A DNA stretch of 41,135 nucleotides from a virus. The notes beneath the pieces were generated by a model. It saw only the letters and a program-made list of their open reading frames with translations. It did not search any database and was not told where the DNA came from. Position numbers and translations under genes: made by a program. Numbering within the stretch: the first letter of the stretch is position 1; the number at the start of each line of letters is the position of its first letter. Location: positions 1 through 41,135 of IMG/VR virus record IMGVR_UViG_3300005530_000017; one strand, given 5' to 3'. Shown here piece by piece: positions 1-6,576 of the stretch.

Positions 1-54
1 GACCGCTTGGCCGGCCAGCGGGGCGACTCCCTGAGCGAGCGGCGGGGCGCCTGA
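1..54 (+). CDS. 3' end of the Xis-like gene (partial, duplicate of 41016-41069)
   Basis: The first 18 codons of the window are open and end in TGA at 52-54. They are the C-terminal part of the protein encoded in full at 40707-41069. The TGA overlaps the ATG of integrase by one base (TGATG). This is not a separate gene; it appears twice only because the contig ends overlap. Confidence 0.9.
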   Translation, partial: DRLAGQRGDSLSERRGA

Positions 55-120
55 TGCGGAAGACGCTGAAAGAGTATGGGTCGCACGGCCGCAGCGTCCG
101 GGTGTTTCAGGAGACGTTCG
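1..120. repeat. Terminal direct repeat, left copy (circular closure)
   Basis: These 120 bases are identical to 41016-41135. They run through the last codons of the Xis-like gene and the first codons of integrase, that is, through the middle of a translationally coupled gene pair. A physical terminal repeat is not expected to interrupt such a junction, so I read this as the overlap left when a circular or circularly permuted genome is assembled. Removing one copy gives 41,015 bp. Confidence 0.95.
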
Positions 121-1295
121 CCAACCGCGCCCGCCAGAGCTTGGTGCGGGTCCAGTGGCGCGAAGGCGGGAAGCTCCGCACGGAGTCCTTGCCCGACAGT
201 CGCGACAACCAGGCGCGCGCCAAAGCGTTCGCGGAAGGCGTCGCCGAACGGCTCACGCTCCATGGGACGGGCGCGCCGAAGCGCATGGCGATGCTGGAAC
301 TTGGGGAGCGCTACCTCGCCGCGCACCCGACGCCTGAGACGTGGCGCCCCAAGACACGCGTCGGGTTTCTGAATCGCTGGAAGGTCTGGCTCACGTTCGC
401 GTCGCCGACGCGGCGCATTGATACGGTGACGCCAGACACCATCGACGAGTTTCGTGGAGCGATGCGGGCGCAGGGCTACGCGGTCAACCAGATGGCGAAC
501 CACGTCCAGCTCGTGAAGTCGGTGTATCGATTCGCGCGCTCGCGGAAATATCTGACCGAGAACCCGCTTGCCGACTACGCGATGAAGCTGTCACGCGACC
601 AGCGGCGGCTTGAGGTGCCTGAGTGGACGGCCGAGGAATGCGGGAGAATCCTCGCCGCGCTGAACCCGAAATCGTCGCGCACCTGGCGGACATACTGCAC
701 CGTGGTGCTCGCGGCCGTCCTTGGCATGCGGATCAACGCGCTGCTCAACCTCGAGTGGCGTGACGTGGATCTGGACGCGCGCGCGGTGCATTGGCGCCCG
801 GAACTCGACAAGCTCGCCAAGGATCGCACCCAAGCGATGCCCCGTGACGCGGTGCGCGGGTTCCGGCTGCTCCGGGCGTGGCGCGCCAAGATCGGCTACA
901 CGGGTCCGTTCGTCGTGCCGGGCGACAAGCGGCGGCAGAAGCGCGCGGGGGAGCGGCCGTACAGCTACCAAGCCCTGAACCAGACCCTCAAGCACGCGGC
1001 GACGGTGGCGCAGGTGCGGTGGATCGACTACCGCGCCATGCACGGGTTCCGCCGCCATGTCCTCAACAACGCGCTCGCGATCACGGGCGGGAACATCGTC
1101 CGCGCCGGGCAGTTCATCGGCGACACGGATCTCCGGACGCTCCAGCGGTCCTACGTCCGCGAGCGCGCGGAGGACCTGAGAGATATCGCCGACCAGATGG
1201 CGCTGCCACCGAAACCGCAACACACCGATGGCAACGAAACCGTAACCGAGCCATCAAACCGCCGCGCACGCCAGCGACAGGAGACTCGTAAGTGA
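54..1295 (+). CDS. int: Tyrosine-recombinase integrase
   Basis: Site-specific recombinase that would integrate and excise the phage at attP/attB. The 413-residue length is normal for a phage integrase. Residues 1-75 look like an arm-binding region and about 80-180 like the SAM-like core-binding domain. The catalytic domain follows: Arg I is R226 (GMRINALLNLEW), a Lys is near 253-256, the HxxR box is H330-G-F-R333, and the nucleophile is Y367 in RTLQRSYVR. The second His/Trp position, usually in LGHxxxxTTxxY, is Asp here (IGDTDL, D357). The start is ATG 54, overlapping the stop of the Xis-like gene, so the two are translationally coupled. attP lies immediately downstream, which supports the assignment. 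Confidence 0.95.
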   Translation: MRKTLKEYGSHGRSVRVFQETFANRARQSLVRVQWREGGKLRTESLPDSRDNQARAKAFAEGVAERLTLHGTGAPKRMAMLELGERYLAAHPTPETWRPKTRVGFLNRWKVWLTFASPTRRIDTVTPDTIDEFRGAMRAQGYAVNQMANHVQLVKSVYRFARSRKYLTENPLADYAMKLSRDQRRLEVPEWTAEECGRILAALNPKSSRTWRTYCTVVLAAVLGMRINALLNLEWRDVDLDARAVHWRPELDKLAKDRTQAMPRDAVRGFRLLRAWRAKIGYTGPFVVPGDKRRQKRAGERPYSYQALNQTLKHAATVAQVRWIDYRAMHGFRRHVLNNALAITGGNIVRAGQFIGDTDLRTLQRSYVRERAEDLRDIADQMALPPKPQHTDGNETVTEPSNRRARQRQETRK

Positions 1296-1476
1296 TGCAC
1301 CGTCAACGCCTTACCGCAGAGCCACAGGTCGGAATTGAACCGACGACCGCGCGGCTACCAATCGCCACGTTTCGGACGGAAATCGCTGTCTCCACAGGGG
1401 AGAGCGACCGTAACATCGTCCAGAATCCGCCGAACGAACGCCAAACCGCGCGCAGAAACAGTAACCAAAGCGTAAC
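1240..1476 (+). other. Possible integrase arm-type sites around attP
   Basis: Short related words containing GTAAC surround the tRNA-like core: CCGTAAC at 1240-1246 (inside the end of int), CCGTAAC at 1408-1414, AGTAACC at 1460-1466 and GCGTAAC at 1470-1476. All are on the same strand. Spaced repeats flanking an attP core are the pattern expected for integrase or Xis arm sites, but the words are short and this is only a suggestion. The rest of 1296-1560 shows no convincing gene or promoter. Confidence 0.3.
1320..1361 (-). other. attP: attP core: 3' half of a tRNA, probably tRNA-Thr(GGU)
   Basis: Read on the minus strand this is the 3' half of a tRNA: anticodon loop TTGGTAG (1361-1355), anticodon-stem 3' strand CCGCG, variable loop CGGTC, a perfect T-arm GTCGG-TTCAATT-CCGAC (1344-1328), a 7-nt acceptor strand CTGTGGC (1327-1321) and discriminator T (1320). 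The 5' half is absent: the bases before the anticodon loop do not form a matching anticodon stem, and no D-arm is seen. A tRNA half directly beside int is the usual form of a tRNA-targeting attP, whose strand exchange lies in or near the anticodon loop and restores the host gene. The GGT anticodon implies tRNA-Thr; the isotype is inferred from the fragment only. No CCA follows (CTG instead). Confidence 0.85.
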
Positions 1477-1560
1477 ACAAAAACCAGCGCGCGAAATTCA
1501 ACTCGCGCCGAGCCCGGCCCGCCTCCCCGGTGACGCCACCGGCACGCATCGGGTGGCCTC

Positions 1561-1887
1561 GTGAGCGCCCGGAATCATTACGACGCCGGCCTTGGCGTCC
1601 TGCCGATTCGATGGATTCACGGCGCTGCGCCGGACGGAACGTGGGGGCTGGTGCTCTGCGAGGTCTGGCGGGCACAAACGGAAATCGCGTACAGCGAGGC
1701 CAACAAGCCGCGCGTCGTGGTGGAAGCGGATCTCGAGACGCGGCTCTTTGTCGGCGGCGCGTGGATGCGGCTGCTGAACAATGGGTCGATGTCCGCTGTA
1801 ACGCCCGGGGAGGTGCGGCGTCACGCCCGGCTGCTCCGATCGCGGTCGTGGCACGCCACAATCACGCTCGACGGGTGGGACTCGTGA
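1561..1887 (+). CDS. Hypothetical protein, first gene right of attP
   Basis: 108 residues, start GTG 1561. I do not recognise the family. It is a soluble-looking protein with several Trp residues, a central beta-rich part and a basic helix near residues 85-95. It would be the first gene inside the prophage at the attP-proximal end. Its TGA (1885-1887) overlaps the GTG of the next gene, and five genes in a row follow this pattern, so it belongs to one translationally coupled early operon. Confidence 0.7.
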   Translation: MSARNHYDAGLGVLPIRWIHGAAPDGTWGLVLCEVWRAQTEIAYSEANKPRVVVEADLETRLFVGGAWMRLLNNGSMSAVTPGEVRRHARLLRSRSWHATITLDGWDS

Positions 1888-2180
1888 GCCGCCGCGACGA
1901 CGTGCTCGCGTGGCTCGATACCCTGACCCCGCTCGCGCGACGGATCGCCCGGAAAGCGGGACGATCGGGCGCCACGGTCGCGGATCTCCGGCACTACGCG
2001 ACGACGCGCGGGCTCATGTCGGGCGTGGAATCGCGGACGCGGGCCTCGTACCTGGGCCACGTCATGCGGCGGGCTGGCCTCGTGCCAACGGGCCGGTATG
2101 CCCGCTCCACGGTCGCGCGCTCGCATCGCAACATCCAGATGGTTTGGGTACTGCCGGAGTACACGCGGAGGGCGTCGTGA
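1884..2180 (+). CDS. Small basic protein, possible HTH/winged-helix
   Basis: 98 residues from GTG 1884, which overlaps the stop of the previous gene (GTGA). The frame is open much further upstream, but the overlap start fits its neighbours and leaves a compact Arg-rich protein. A stretch around residues 30-65 (ATVADLRHYATTRGL, then TRASYLGHVMRRAGL) could form a winged-helix-like DNA-binding unit with a second part that recognises a site. This is inferred from composition and helix pattern only. It ends in TGA 2178-2180, overlapping the next GTG. Confidence 0.65.
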   Translation: MSRRDDVLAWLDTLTPLARRIARKAGRSGATVADLRHYATTRGLMSGVESRTRASYLGHVMRRAGLVPTGRYARSTVARSHRNIQMVWVLPEYTRRAS

Positions 2181-2398
2181 GCGCCCGCCGTGGATTCCGC
2201 AACGAGTGGATGCACGATTTCCTTGTCGGCCGCTACTGCGTGCGCGTCTGGCATCGGGAACGCTGGCGCCCGTTCTTTTCGCGCCGCTACGTCGTCGTCG
2301 CGTTCGGAGCGGGGCCGATTGGCGTTCAGGTCATGCACACTATGACGCACGAGCAATTCCTGGCGGTGACCAGGAATGCTGGAGATATCGCGTCGTGA
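2177..2398 (+). CDS. Hypothetical 73-residue protein
   Basis: Starts at GTG 2177 and overlaps both neighbours by four bases. The protein is aromatic and basic (FLVGRYCVRVWHRERWRPFF near residues 15-34) with no transmembrane segment or metal motif. Family not recognised. The stop-start overlaps on both sides are the main evidence that it is translated. Confidence 0.6.
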   Translation: MSARRGFRNEWMHDFLVGRYCVRVWHRERWRPFFSRRYVVVAFGAGPIGVQVMHTMTHEQFLAVTRNAGDIAS

Positions 2399-2931
2399 GC
2401 GCCCCCAAGCTGTCCACCGCGCGCGAGCCCGCCGCGTTGGTGTTCGTGGTGCCGATGCCGCCGAACCTGGCGAACGGGCGGATGCACTACATGCAGAAGC
2501 ACCGGATCAAAGTCGGCTACTGGGCGCTGCTCGACATGATGCACCTCGGTGCCTGCGATGCCCCGGCGATCAATGCGTTCTATCGCCTCGGTCGCCGAGC
2601 GGCGTCGCGGAGTCTCGGCGCCGAAATCGAACGGGCGTGCCTTTTCGCGTCCGCGTATGTCGGCGCCAAGGTGGCCCGGCGCGATCCCAACCTCGTCGCA
2701 CAGCGCTGGCCGCGCGCCGCGATCCGCTCCGTGATGTACGTCGGCGCGAAGAACGACGCCGGGAACGCCATGAATCGGCACAAGTGGGTTGAAGACTGGC
2801 TGGTGACGCGCGGCTTTCTCGTGGACGACAACCCGGACGCGCTGCGATGGGATGGGCTGCCCGAGCAAGTCGTGAAGCGCGACGGCAACTACCGCATCGA
2901 GCTCACGTTGACCGCGGAGCCCACGCCATGA
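2395..2931 (+). CDS. RusA-like Holliday-junction resolvase (copy 1)
   Basis: 178 residues from GTG 2395. The C-terminal half matches the RusA pattern of a DxxN box, a helix with Lys, then an acidic pair: D121-A-G-N124, K130 and D134, then D144-D145 after a Gly, and a closing beta strand (YRIELTLT). RusA proteins resolve Holliday junctions and branched DNA made during phage replication and recombination. The middle (about residues 50-110) is longer and more divergent than in typical 120-140 residue RusA proteins, so this may be a fused or diverged form. A second, clearer RusA homologue lies at 8157-8690. Confidence 0.65.
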   Translation: MSAPKLSTAREPAALVFVVPMPPNLANGRMHYMQKHRIKVGYWALLDMMHLGACDAPAINAFYRLGRRAASRSLGAEIERACLFASAYVGAKVARRDPNLVAQRWPRAAIRSVMYVGAKNDAGNAMNRHKWVEDWLVTRGFLVDDNPDALRWDGLPEQVVKRDGNYRIELTLTAEPTP

Positions 2932-3173
2932 CGACCGGACTCTGGATTGTCGTGGTCGGCTGGGTGGCGCTCGCCGCCTACACCTGTGGGGTCTGGGATC
3001 GGCTCTGCACGCGAAACCGCTTCCGTGATGCGCTCGAACGCGCGCTCGACGCGGAAGCGGAGATCCAGATCGCTCGCGTGGCCCGGTACGCCGACTGCCC
3101 AAGCTGTGCGGCCGACCGGCTGATCCGCGCGTCGGGCTCGCGGCCCCCGGTGGGCGTGGAGGACGGCGAGTGA
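2928..3173 (+). CDS. Small single-pass membrane protein
   Basis: 81 residues, ATG 2928 overlapping the previous stop (ATGA). Residues 4-24 (LWIVVVGWVALAAYTCGVW) form one transmembrane helix, followed by a charged helix around 30-52 and a short Cys pair (CPSCAADR, C58/C61). It is probably an inner-membrane protein with a cytoplasmic helical tail. Function not recognised. It sits in the early operon away from the lysis genes, which makes a holin role unlikely. Confidence 0.7.
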   Translation: MTTGLWIVVVGWVALAAYTCGVWDRLCTRNRFRDALERALDAEAEIQIARVARYADCPSCAADRLIRASGSRPPVGVEDGE

Positions 3174-3586
3174 TCGTGCAACGGACAGGCATCGAGCCGA
3201 CACGCCGACAACTCATGGCGCTCGAACGCGAGAACGCGCAGTGGCCCACGGCGCTGCGACCGATTCCGCGCGAGCAATGGCCCGACGGCGCGCGTATGAC
3301 CGCCGCCCCGTCTGCCGCGTGGCGCTCGCGCGATTACCTCGTGGTGCTCTACGAGGAACGCCCCGGCGTGCAACGTCTCACCATCTCGTCAACGCACGTT
3401 GCCGGCCGGGATTGGGTGGACGGCCTGACGTGGGACACGCTGCAACGCCTCAAAGGAGAGGCGGGATTCGCGGACCGCTACGCCGTCGAGCTGTTCCCGC
3501 CTGACGCGGAAGTCGTGAACGTCGCGAACCTGCGCCACCTCTGGCTGCTCGACGCTCCGCCCACGTACGGATGGAAACGCGCATGA
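3170..3586 (+). CDS. Hypothetical phage protein, DUF7694-like
   Basis: 138 residues, start GTG 3170 overlapping the previous TGA. The C-terminal two thirds resembles small phage proteins I associate with DUF7694: a WxSRDYLVVLYEE strand, a WDGLTWDTLQRLKGEAGF-like helix, then AVELFPPDAEVVNVANLRHLWLL at the end. Function is unknown for the family; such genes usually sit among early or replication genes, as here. The family name is from memory and was not checked. Confidence 0.6.
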   Translation: MIVQRTGIEPTRRQLMALERENAQWPTALRPIPREQWPDGARMTAAPSAAWRSRDYLVVLYEERPGVQRLTISSTHVAGRDWVDGLTWDTLQRLKGEAGFADRYAVELFPPDAEVVNVANLRHLWLLDAPPTYGWKRA

Positions 3587-4026
3587 GCGATCTCGAAATG
3601 GATCTCTTGTTTCGGGACTCCCGTCGCTGCCCCTGCGGGGGCTGGCTCGCGATTGAATGCGATGAATTTGGACGCGCGCTCCAGTATTGCGACCGTTGCG
3701 GGGCCGTGTCGAGTGCGATGCGGACGCCGCTCGTGCCGGTCGAAATCGTGGTGCCCGTGTATCCGCTCTGTGCCTGTGGCCGTGGCTCGGTCGTGTCGCC
3801 GCTCGCGCACATCTGCAAGCTCTGTGAGCAGGAGGCCAAGCGCGCGGCGGCGCGCATCAGCATGGCGCGTCGGCGGGCCGCGGCCGAGCGCGTGCTGCCA
3901 CCACCCTGTATCGGTGCGCCCTGCTGCACGGTGTCCGGCGCAGGGTTCTACTGCGATGGCTGCGCCGCGCGACGCCGGAAAGCGCCGCGCGCACAGGCCC
4001 CGCGGAAAACTGGGAGGGCGGCGTAG
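3583..4026 (+). CDS. Cys-rich zinc-ribbon protein
   Basis: 147 residues from ATG 3583, overlapping the preceding stop. It carries several CxC/CxxC knuckles: CPCGG (C16/C18), CDRCG (C36/C39), CACG (C63/C65), CKLC (C78/C81), and a C-terminal set including CIGAPCC and CDGC. An Arg/Ala-rich helix lies between. This suggests two or three structural zinc sites. The pattern fits a nucleic-acid-binding or scaffold role but no catalytic motif is visible. It is the first of a series of small Cys-rich proteins in this operon. Confidence 0.65.
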   Translation: MSDLEMDLLFRDSRRCPCGGWLAIECDEFGRALQYCDRCGAVSSAMRTPLVPVEIVVPVYPLCACGRGSVVSPLAHICKLCEQEAKRAAARISMARRRAAAERVLPPPCIGAPCCTVSGAGFYCDGCAARRRKAPRAQAPRKTGRAA

Positions 4027-4365
4027 GTGGCCCGGCTATGTCGCGGAAACTGCGGAACTGTGGTGGTGCCTCCGTGGTGGTGGTGCCCGCCGTGCAAACT
4101 CGGGCACGACGTCGAACTAATGGCCGTCCGCGTGGCGGCTCATATCCCGAGTGCCGTGCGTCACGCCGTGCTAGCGCGAGACGGCATGGTGTGTCGCCAC
4201 TGTGGAAAGGCAGTGCGCCTCGGGGTTGGGCGCCGACGCAACAACGGCGACGTGCTGTCGTTCGACCACTTCCCCCTGCCTGTCAGCAAGGGCGGCAAAG
4301 GAACGGTCGAGAACGTCGTCGTCGCATGCATGGATTGCAACCGGCGGCGCGGAGACCGCTTCTAG
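4027..4365 (+). CDS. HNH endonuclease
   Basis: 112 residues from GTG 4027, directly after the previous TAG. An N-terminal knuckle (C5, C9, C20, C23, around the unusual PPWWWCPPC) is followed by a classic HNH core: RDGMVCRHCG (C56/C59), LSFDHFPLP (D80-H81), ENVVVACMDCNRRRG (N96, C101/C104, N105). HNH proteins nick or cut DNA. Roles in phages include packaging help, homing and host DNA attack; the position just before the replication initiator does not decide between them. The stop (TAG 4363-4365) overlaps the next start by one base. Confidence 0.88.
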   Translation: MARLCRGNCGTVVVPPWWWCPPCKLGHDVELMAVRVAAHIPSAVRHAVLARDGMVCRHCGKAVRLGVGRRRNNGDVLSFDHFPLPVSKGGKGTVENVVVACMDCNRRRGDRF

Positions 4366-5234
4366 TGGCCCGCATCAGAACCGTGAAACCAGAACTCCCC
4401 CAAGACGCCAAGCTCGCGAGAGTCTCGCGAGAGGTTCGCTACCACTTCGTGCTCCTGTGGACCGTCGCGGACGACGCCGGATATTTCCGCGCGAGCCCGC
4501 GTTCGATGCTCGGGCAGCTCTACCCGCACGATTTGGACGTCACCGCTGCGGACGTGGAGCGCATGGGGCGGGAATTGGCCGAATTGGGTCTCGTCGCGTT
4601 CTCCGAAACACCCGACGGCCCGCTCGGTTTCGTCTGTAACTGGCAGCGGCATCAGCGGATAGACCGTCCGTCGAAGTCGCATCTTGCCGAATTGTTCGCG
4701 CAACACTCGCGAGACCGTCGCGATGGTTCAGCGCACGGAGTCCTGAGTCCTGAGTCCTTAGTCCAGAGTCCTGAACTAGAGGATGATGATGATCTGGGGG
4801 GCGATGCCGTTCGCGTCCCGTCTGAGCCGGAACTGACAGCGCTGTATCTCGCGATCTGTGCCAACAAGGCCGTGACTGAGAAGTGGGGCGAGCAGCCCAA
4901 CCCCTACACCCCGGCGAGTGCCGCCTCGCTGTACGCCGTGCTCCGTTCCGCCGGAGTGCCGCCCGAAGTCGCGCGCCTGTCGTTCTACCGCCAGTGCCGC
5001 GACAACCCGCAGGACAAGCCGCCACGGTCGATCAACTACTTCCGCCCCGGCATCGAGCAGGATTGGCAGGTCGAGCAGACCAGGCGTGCCGTCGCCGCGA
5101 ATGGGGATGTTGCCCCGGCCGTGATTCCGTTCCGACCGAGAAATGCCCGCCCCAACAAGCTCGAGGAAGGTCGCGCGAACCTCGCCGCGGCCATCGAGCG
5201 CCGTGCCAAAACGAGGACCGATCATGGCGAGTGA
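4365..5234 (+). CDS. Phage replication initiator (winged-helix, lambda O-like role)
   Basis: 289 residues from GTG 4365, which overlaps the HNH stop. Residues 1-105 match a common phage replication-protein N-terminus: MARIRTVKPE, then a helix with LLWTVADDAGYFRASPR, an SMLGQLYPHDLDVT turn, a second helix and GFVCNWQRHQRIDRPS. This is a winged-helix DNA-binding domain. Residues 115-150 are a Ser/Asp-rich linker, and 155-230 form a helical C-terminal domain likely to meet the loader or helicase. The linker is encoded by five iterons (4738-4772), the arrangement known from lambda O. The next gene resembles helicase loaders. No phage helicase is present, so host DnaB would be recruited. Confidence 0.8.
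   Translation: MARIRTVKPELPQDAKLARVSREVRYHFVLLWTVADDAGYFRASPRSMLGQLYPHDLDVTAADVERMGRELAELGLVAFSETPDGPLGFVCNWQRHQRIDRPSKSHLAELFAQHSRDRRDGSAHGVLSPESLVQSPELEDDDDLGGDAVRVPSEPELTALYLAICANKAVTEKWGEQPNPYTPASAASLYAVLRSAGVPPEVARLSFYRQCRDNPQDKPPRSINYFRPGIEQDWQVEQTRRAVAANGDVAPAVIPFRPRNARPNKLEEGRANLAAAIERRAKTRTDHGE
4738..4772 (+). repeat. ori: Five tandem 7-bp iterons inside the initiator gene: putative replication origin
   Basis: Tandem heptamers: GAGTCCT 4738-4744, GAGTCCT 4745-4751, GAGTCCT 4752-4758, TAGTCCA 4759-4765 (two changes), GAGTCCT 4766-4772. They encode the linker between the DNA-binding and C-terminal domains (residues 125-136) and are followed by a more A/T-rich stretch (4773-4795, with repeated GAT). 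Initiator-binding iterons inside the initiator gene next to an easily melted stretch are the known layout of lambdoid origins. A 7-bp period is out of step with codons, so protein repetition alone does not explain it. Confidence 0.6.
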
Positions 5235-5769
5235 CGCGGCCGTGGGGCGCATGCTCGCGATCCTCCACGAACTCTTTCCGACGCGGGACCTGAGCCCGGC
5301 AACGCTCGACGCATGGGCGCTGGTGTTTGCCGATTGGGACGACGCCGAATTTCAGACCTGCGCGATGGCTGCCGCACGCGAGCCCAGCCGGACGTTTTTC
5401 CCAACGCCGGGCGAAGTCGCGGCGCACCGGGCATCGCCGGTCGTGGACACGGACGTGCTGCTGGCGCGGATCAGCAAGCTCGGAACGCACCACCCGAACG
5501 CGGGCTGGCTCTACCCGCGCGTGGACGCCGTGCGCACGGCGTTTGGAAACGCCACGGCCGACGCCTACGCCGCAGCGGGCGGCCCGCTCTGCTACGCCGA
5601 CGACGCGCGGGACGGCTCGAGCACAACGCGGGACATTGCCCGCCAGCGGTTCGCGGCGGAGTTGCGGGCGAGTGTCAAGCGCGATCCGGGCGCGCTGTTC
5701 CCTGCCGCTCCGTCGCGTCCGCAGCTCGCCAGCGGGAGTCCGCTCGCGCTTGTGGAGCGTGCCTCATGA
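5224..5769 (+). CDS. Putative helicase loader (G39P/lambda P-type role)
   Basis: 181 residues from ATG 5224, overlapping the end of the initiator gene by 11 bases. Residues 8-60 match the N-terminal domain of phage helicase-loader/inhibitor proteins: MLAILHELFP, LDAWALVFADWDDAEFQTCAMAAARE and SRTFFPTPGEVAAHR. The rest is less conserved and ends in a Ser/Pro-rich tail. Loaders of this kind deliver host DnaB helicase to the origin through the initiator. Position after the initiator gene is the strongest support. No Walker A motif is seen, so it is not a DnaC-type ATPase. Confidence 0.65.
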   Translation: MASDAAVGRMLAILHELFPTRDLSPATLDAWALVFADWDDAEFQTCAMAAAREPSRTFFPTPGEVAAHRASPVVDTDVLLARISKLGTHHPNAGWLYPRVDAVRTAFGNATADAYAAAGGPLCYADDARDGSSTTRDIARQRFAAELRASVKRDPGALFPAAPSRPQLASGSPLALVERAS

Positions 5770-6095
5770 GCGCCCCGCTATCGAGCGTGGCCGATCGCCT
5801 GGCTGGCGATCCGATGTGGGCCGTGGACGACGACAAGCGCCCCGTCACCCGCGAAATGAAGTGCATCTGCGGACGCCCGTTCACGCAACGCCAGCTCTCC
5901 GAACGCTTCCTGCGCGTTGTCGCCGCGGCGGGCGCGCGGAGCTCGGCCGTGTTCACCCAACAGATCCCTGACGGCTGGTTGCCCCTCTGGTGCCCGCCGT
6001 GTGAACGAAACGACCTGGGCAACCGCGCGAAGGTGGACGCGATCCGCCAGCACGAGCGGAACGGCAACCCCGACTGGACCGATACCGACCGATGA
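5766..6095 (+). CDS. Small Cys-containing protein
   Basis: 109 residues from ATG 5766 (ATGAGCGCC, overlapping the previous TGA). Two knuckles, CICG (C33/C35) and CPPC (C76/C79), probably form one zinc site. The helix after the first knuckle (FTQRQLSERFLRVVAAAGA) and the second knuckle with CERNDLGNRAK resemble a small treble-clef-like fold. Function unknown; it lies in the replication operon. Confidence 0.6.
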   Translation: MSAPLSSVADRLAGDPMWAVDDDKRPVTREMKCICGRPFTQRQLSERFLRVVAAAGARSSAVFTQQIPDGWLPLWCPPCERNDLGNRAKVDAIRQHERNGNPDWTDTDR

Positions 6096-6154
6096 TCGAA
6101 ACCCTGAACGCGCCTGAGCGATACGGCGCCCCCACCACGAGGACTTTTCGATGA
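6092..6154 (+). CDS. Possible 20-residue coupling ORF
   Basis: ATG 6092 overlaps the previous TGA (ATGA) and its own TGA (6152-6154) overlaps the ATG of the next gene at 6151. The peptide MIETLNAPERYGAPTTRTFR has no recognisable feature. The double overlap suggests that ribosomes pass through it, so it may serve only to carry translation to the next gene. Too short to be sure. Confidence 0.35.
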   Translation: MIETLNAPERYGAPTTRTFR

Positions 6155-6537
6155 GCACCCCACAGCCGGTGAGCGCCCCGCTCGTCGCCCCGCGCGAACA
6201 CGGCATGTTGTTCTCGGGAGAGATGGTGCGCGCGCTGCTCGCGGGGCAGAAAACGCAGACCAGACGCGTCGTCACGAAGCACAATTCGCAAGTCGGGACG
6301 TGGCTGTCGTGGGACCGGCTCGACTGGTCGAGCGTATTCGCGGACGGCGCGGGCAGTGGGAGCGAATACCTGCACGTCGGCGGGCCAGAGGACACGATGC
6401 ACCGCGTCCGCCCGCGGGTGCAGCCCGAGGATCGGATCTGGGTACGCGAGACGTGGCAGTACGCCGACTGGACCGAGGGCGGCGATCCCTTCGTTCGCTA
6501 TCGCGCCGACGAGGCGGTGCGGCTCTGCGTGGTATGA
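6151..6537 (+). CDS. ASCH-like phage protein, C-terminally truncated
   Basis: 128 residues from ATG 6151. It contains the hallmark opening of a common phage family related to ASCH (RNA-binding-type) domains: MLFSGEMVRALLAGQKTQTRR, later VQPEDRIWVRETWQY and FVRYRAD. In relatives I recall, the domain continues for about 60-100 more residues, with a WRPSIHMPRWASR-type segment that is absent here. The protein stops soon after VRYRADE, and the +1 frame beyond the stop reads on for about 15 codons. It may be a shortened or decaying copy. Function unknown. Confidence 0.6.
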   Translation: MSTPQPVSAPLVAPREHGMLFSGEMVRALLAGQKTQTRRVVTKHNSQVGTWLSWDRLDWSSVFADGAGSGSEYLHVGGPEDTMHRVRPRVQPEDRIWVRETWQYADWTEGGDPFVRYRADEAVRLCVV

Positions 6538-6576
6538 CCTCGACCGCGAAGTGGCCGAACCGCCGGAGCCACGCCG

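Noticed and set aside
1-120. Physical T7-like terminal redundancy
   Set aside because: It would cut the coupled xis-int pair, which must be intact for integration; exact contig-end overlap is the usual result of assembling a circular or permuted genome. Not fully excluded without reads.
1320-1361. Complete phage tRNA gene
   Set aside because: The 5' acceptor strand, D-arm and a matching anticodon stem are missing, so only the 3' half is present. No complete tRNA gene was seen elsewhere in the window.
1292-1564. Plus-strand ORF of 90 codons after int containing VGIEPTTARL
   Set aside because: The VGIEPTTxRL peptide is the well-known false translation of a tRNA T-arm region. This ORF runs through the attP core and arm region, has no ribosome site and an odd composition, so it is a chance frame. 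Its stop happens to overlap GTG 1561.
4738-4772. CRISPR or simple sequencing slippage
   Set aside because: Seven-base units without spacers inside an intact reading frame that continues into a conserved-looking C-terminal domain; origin iterons explain it better.
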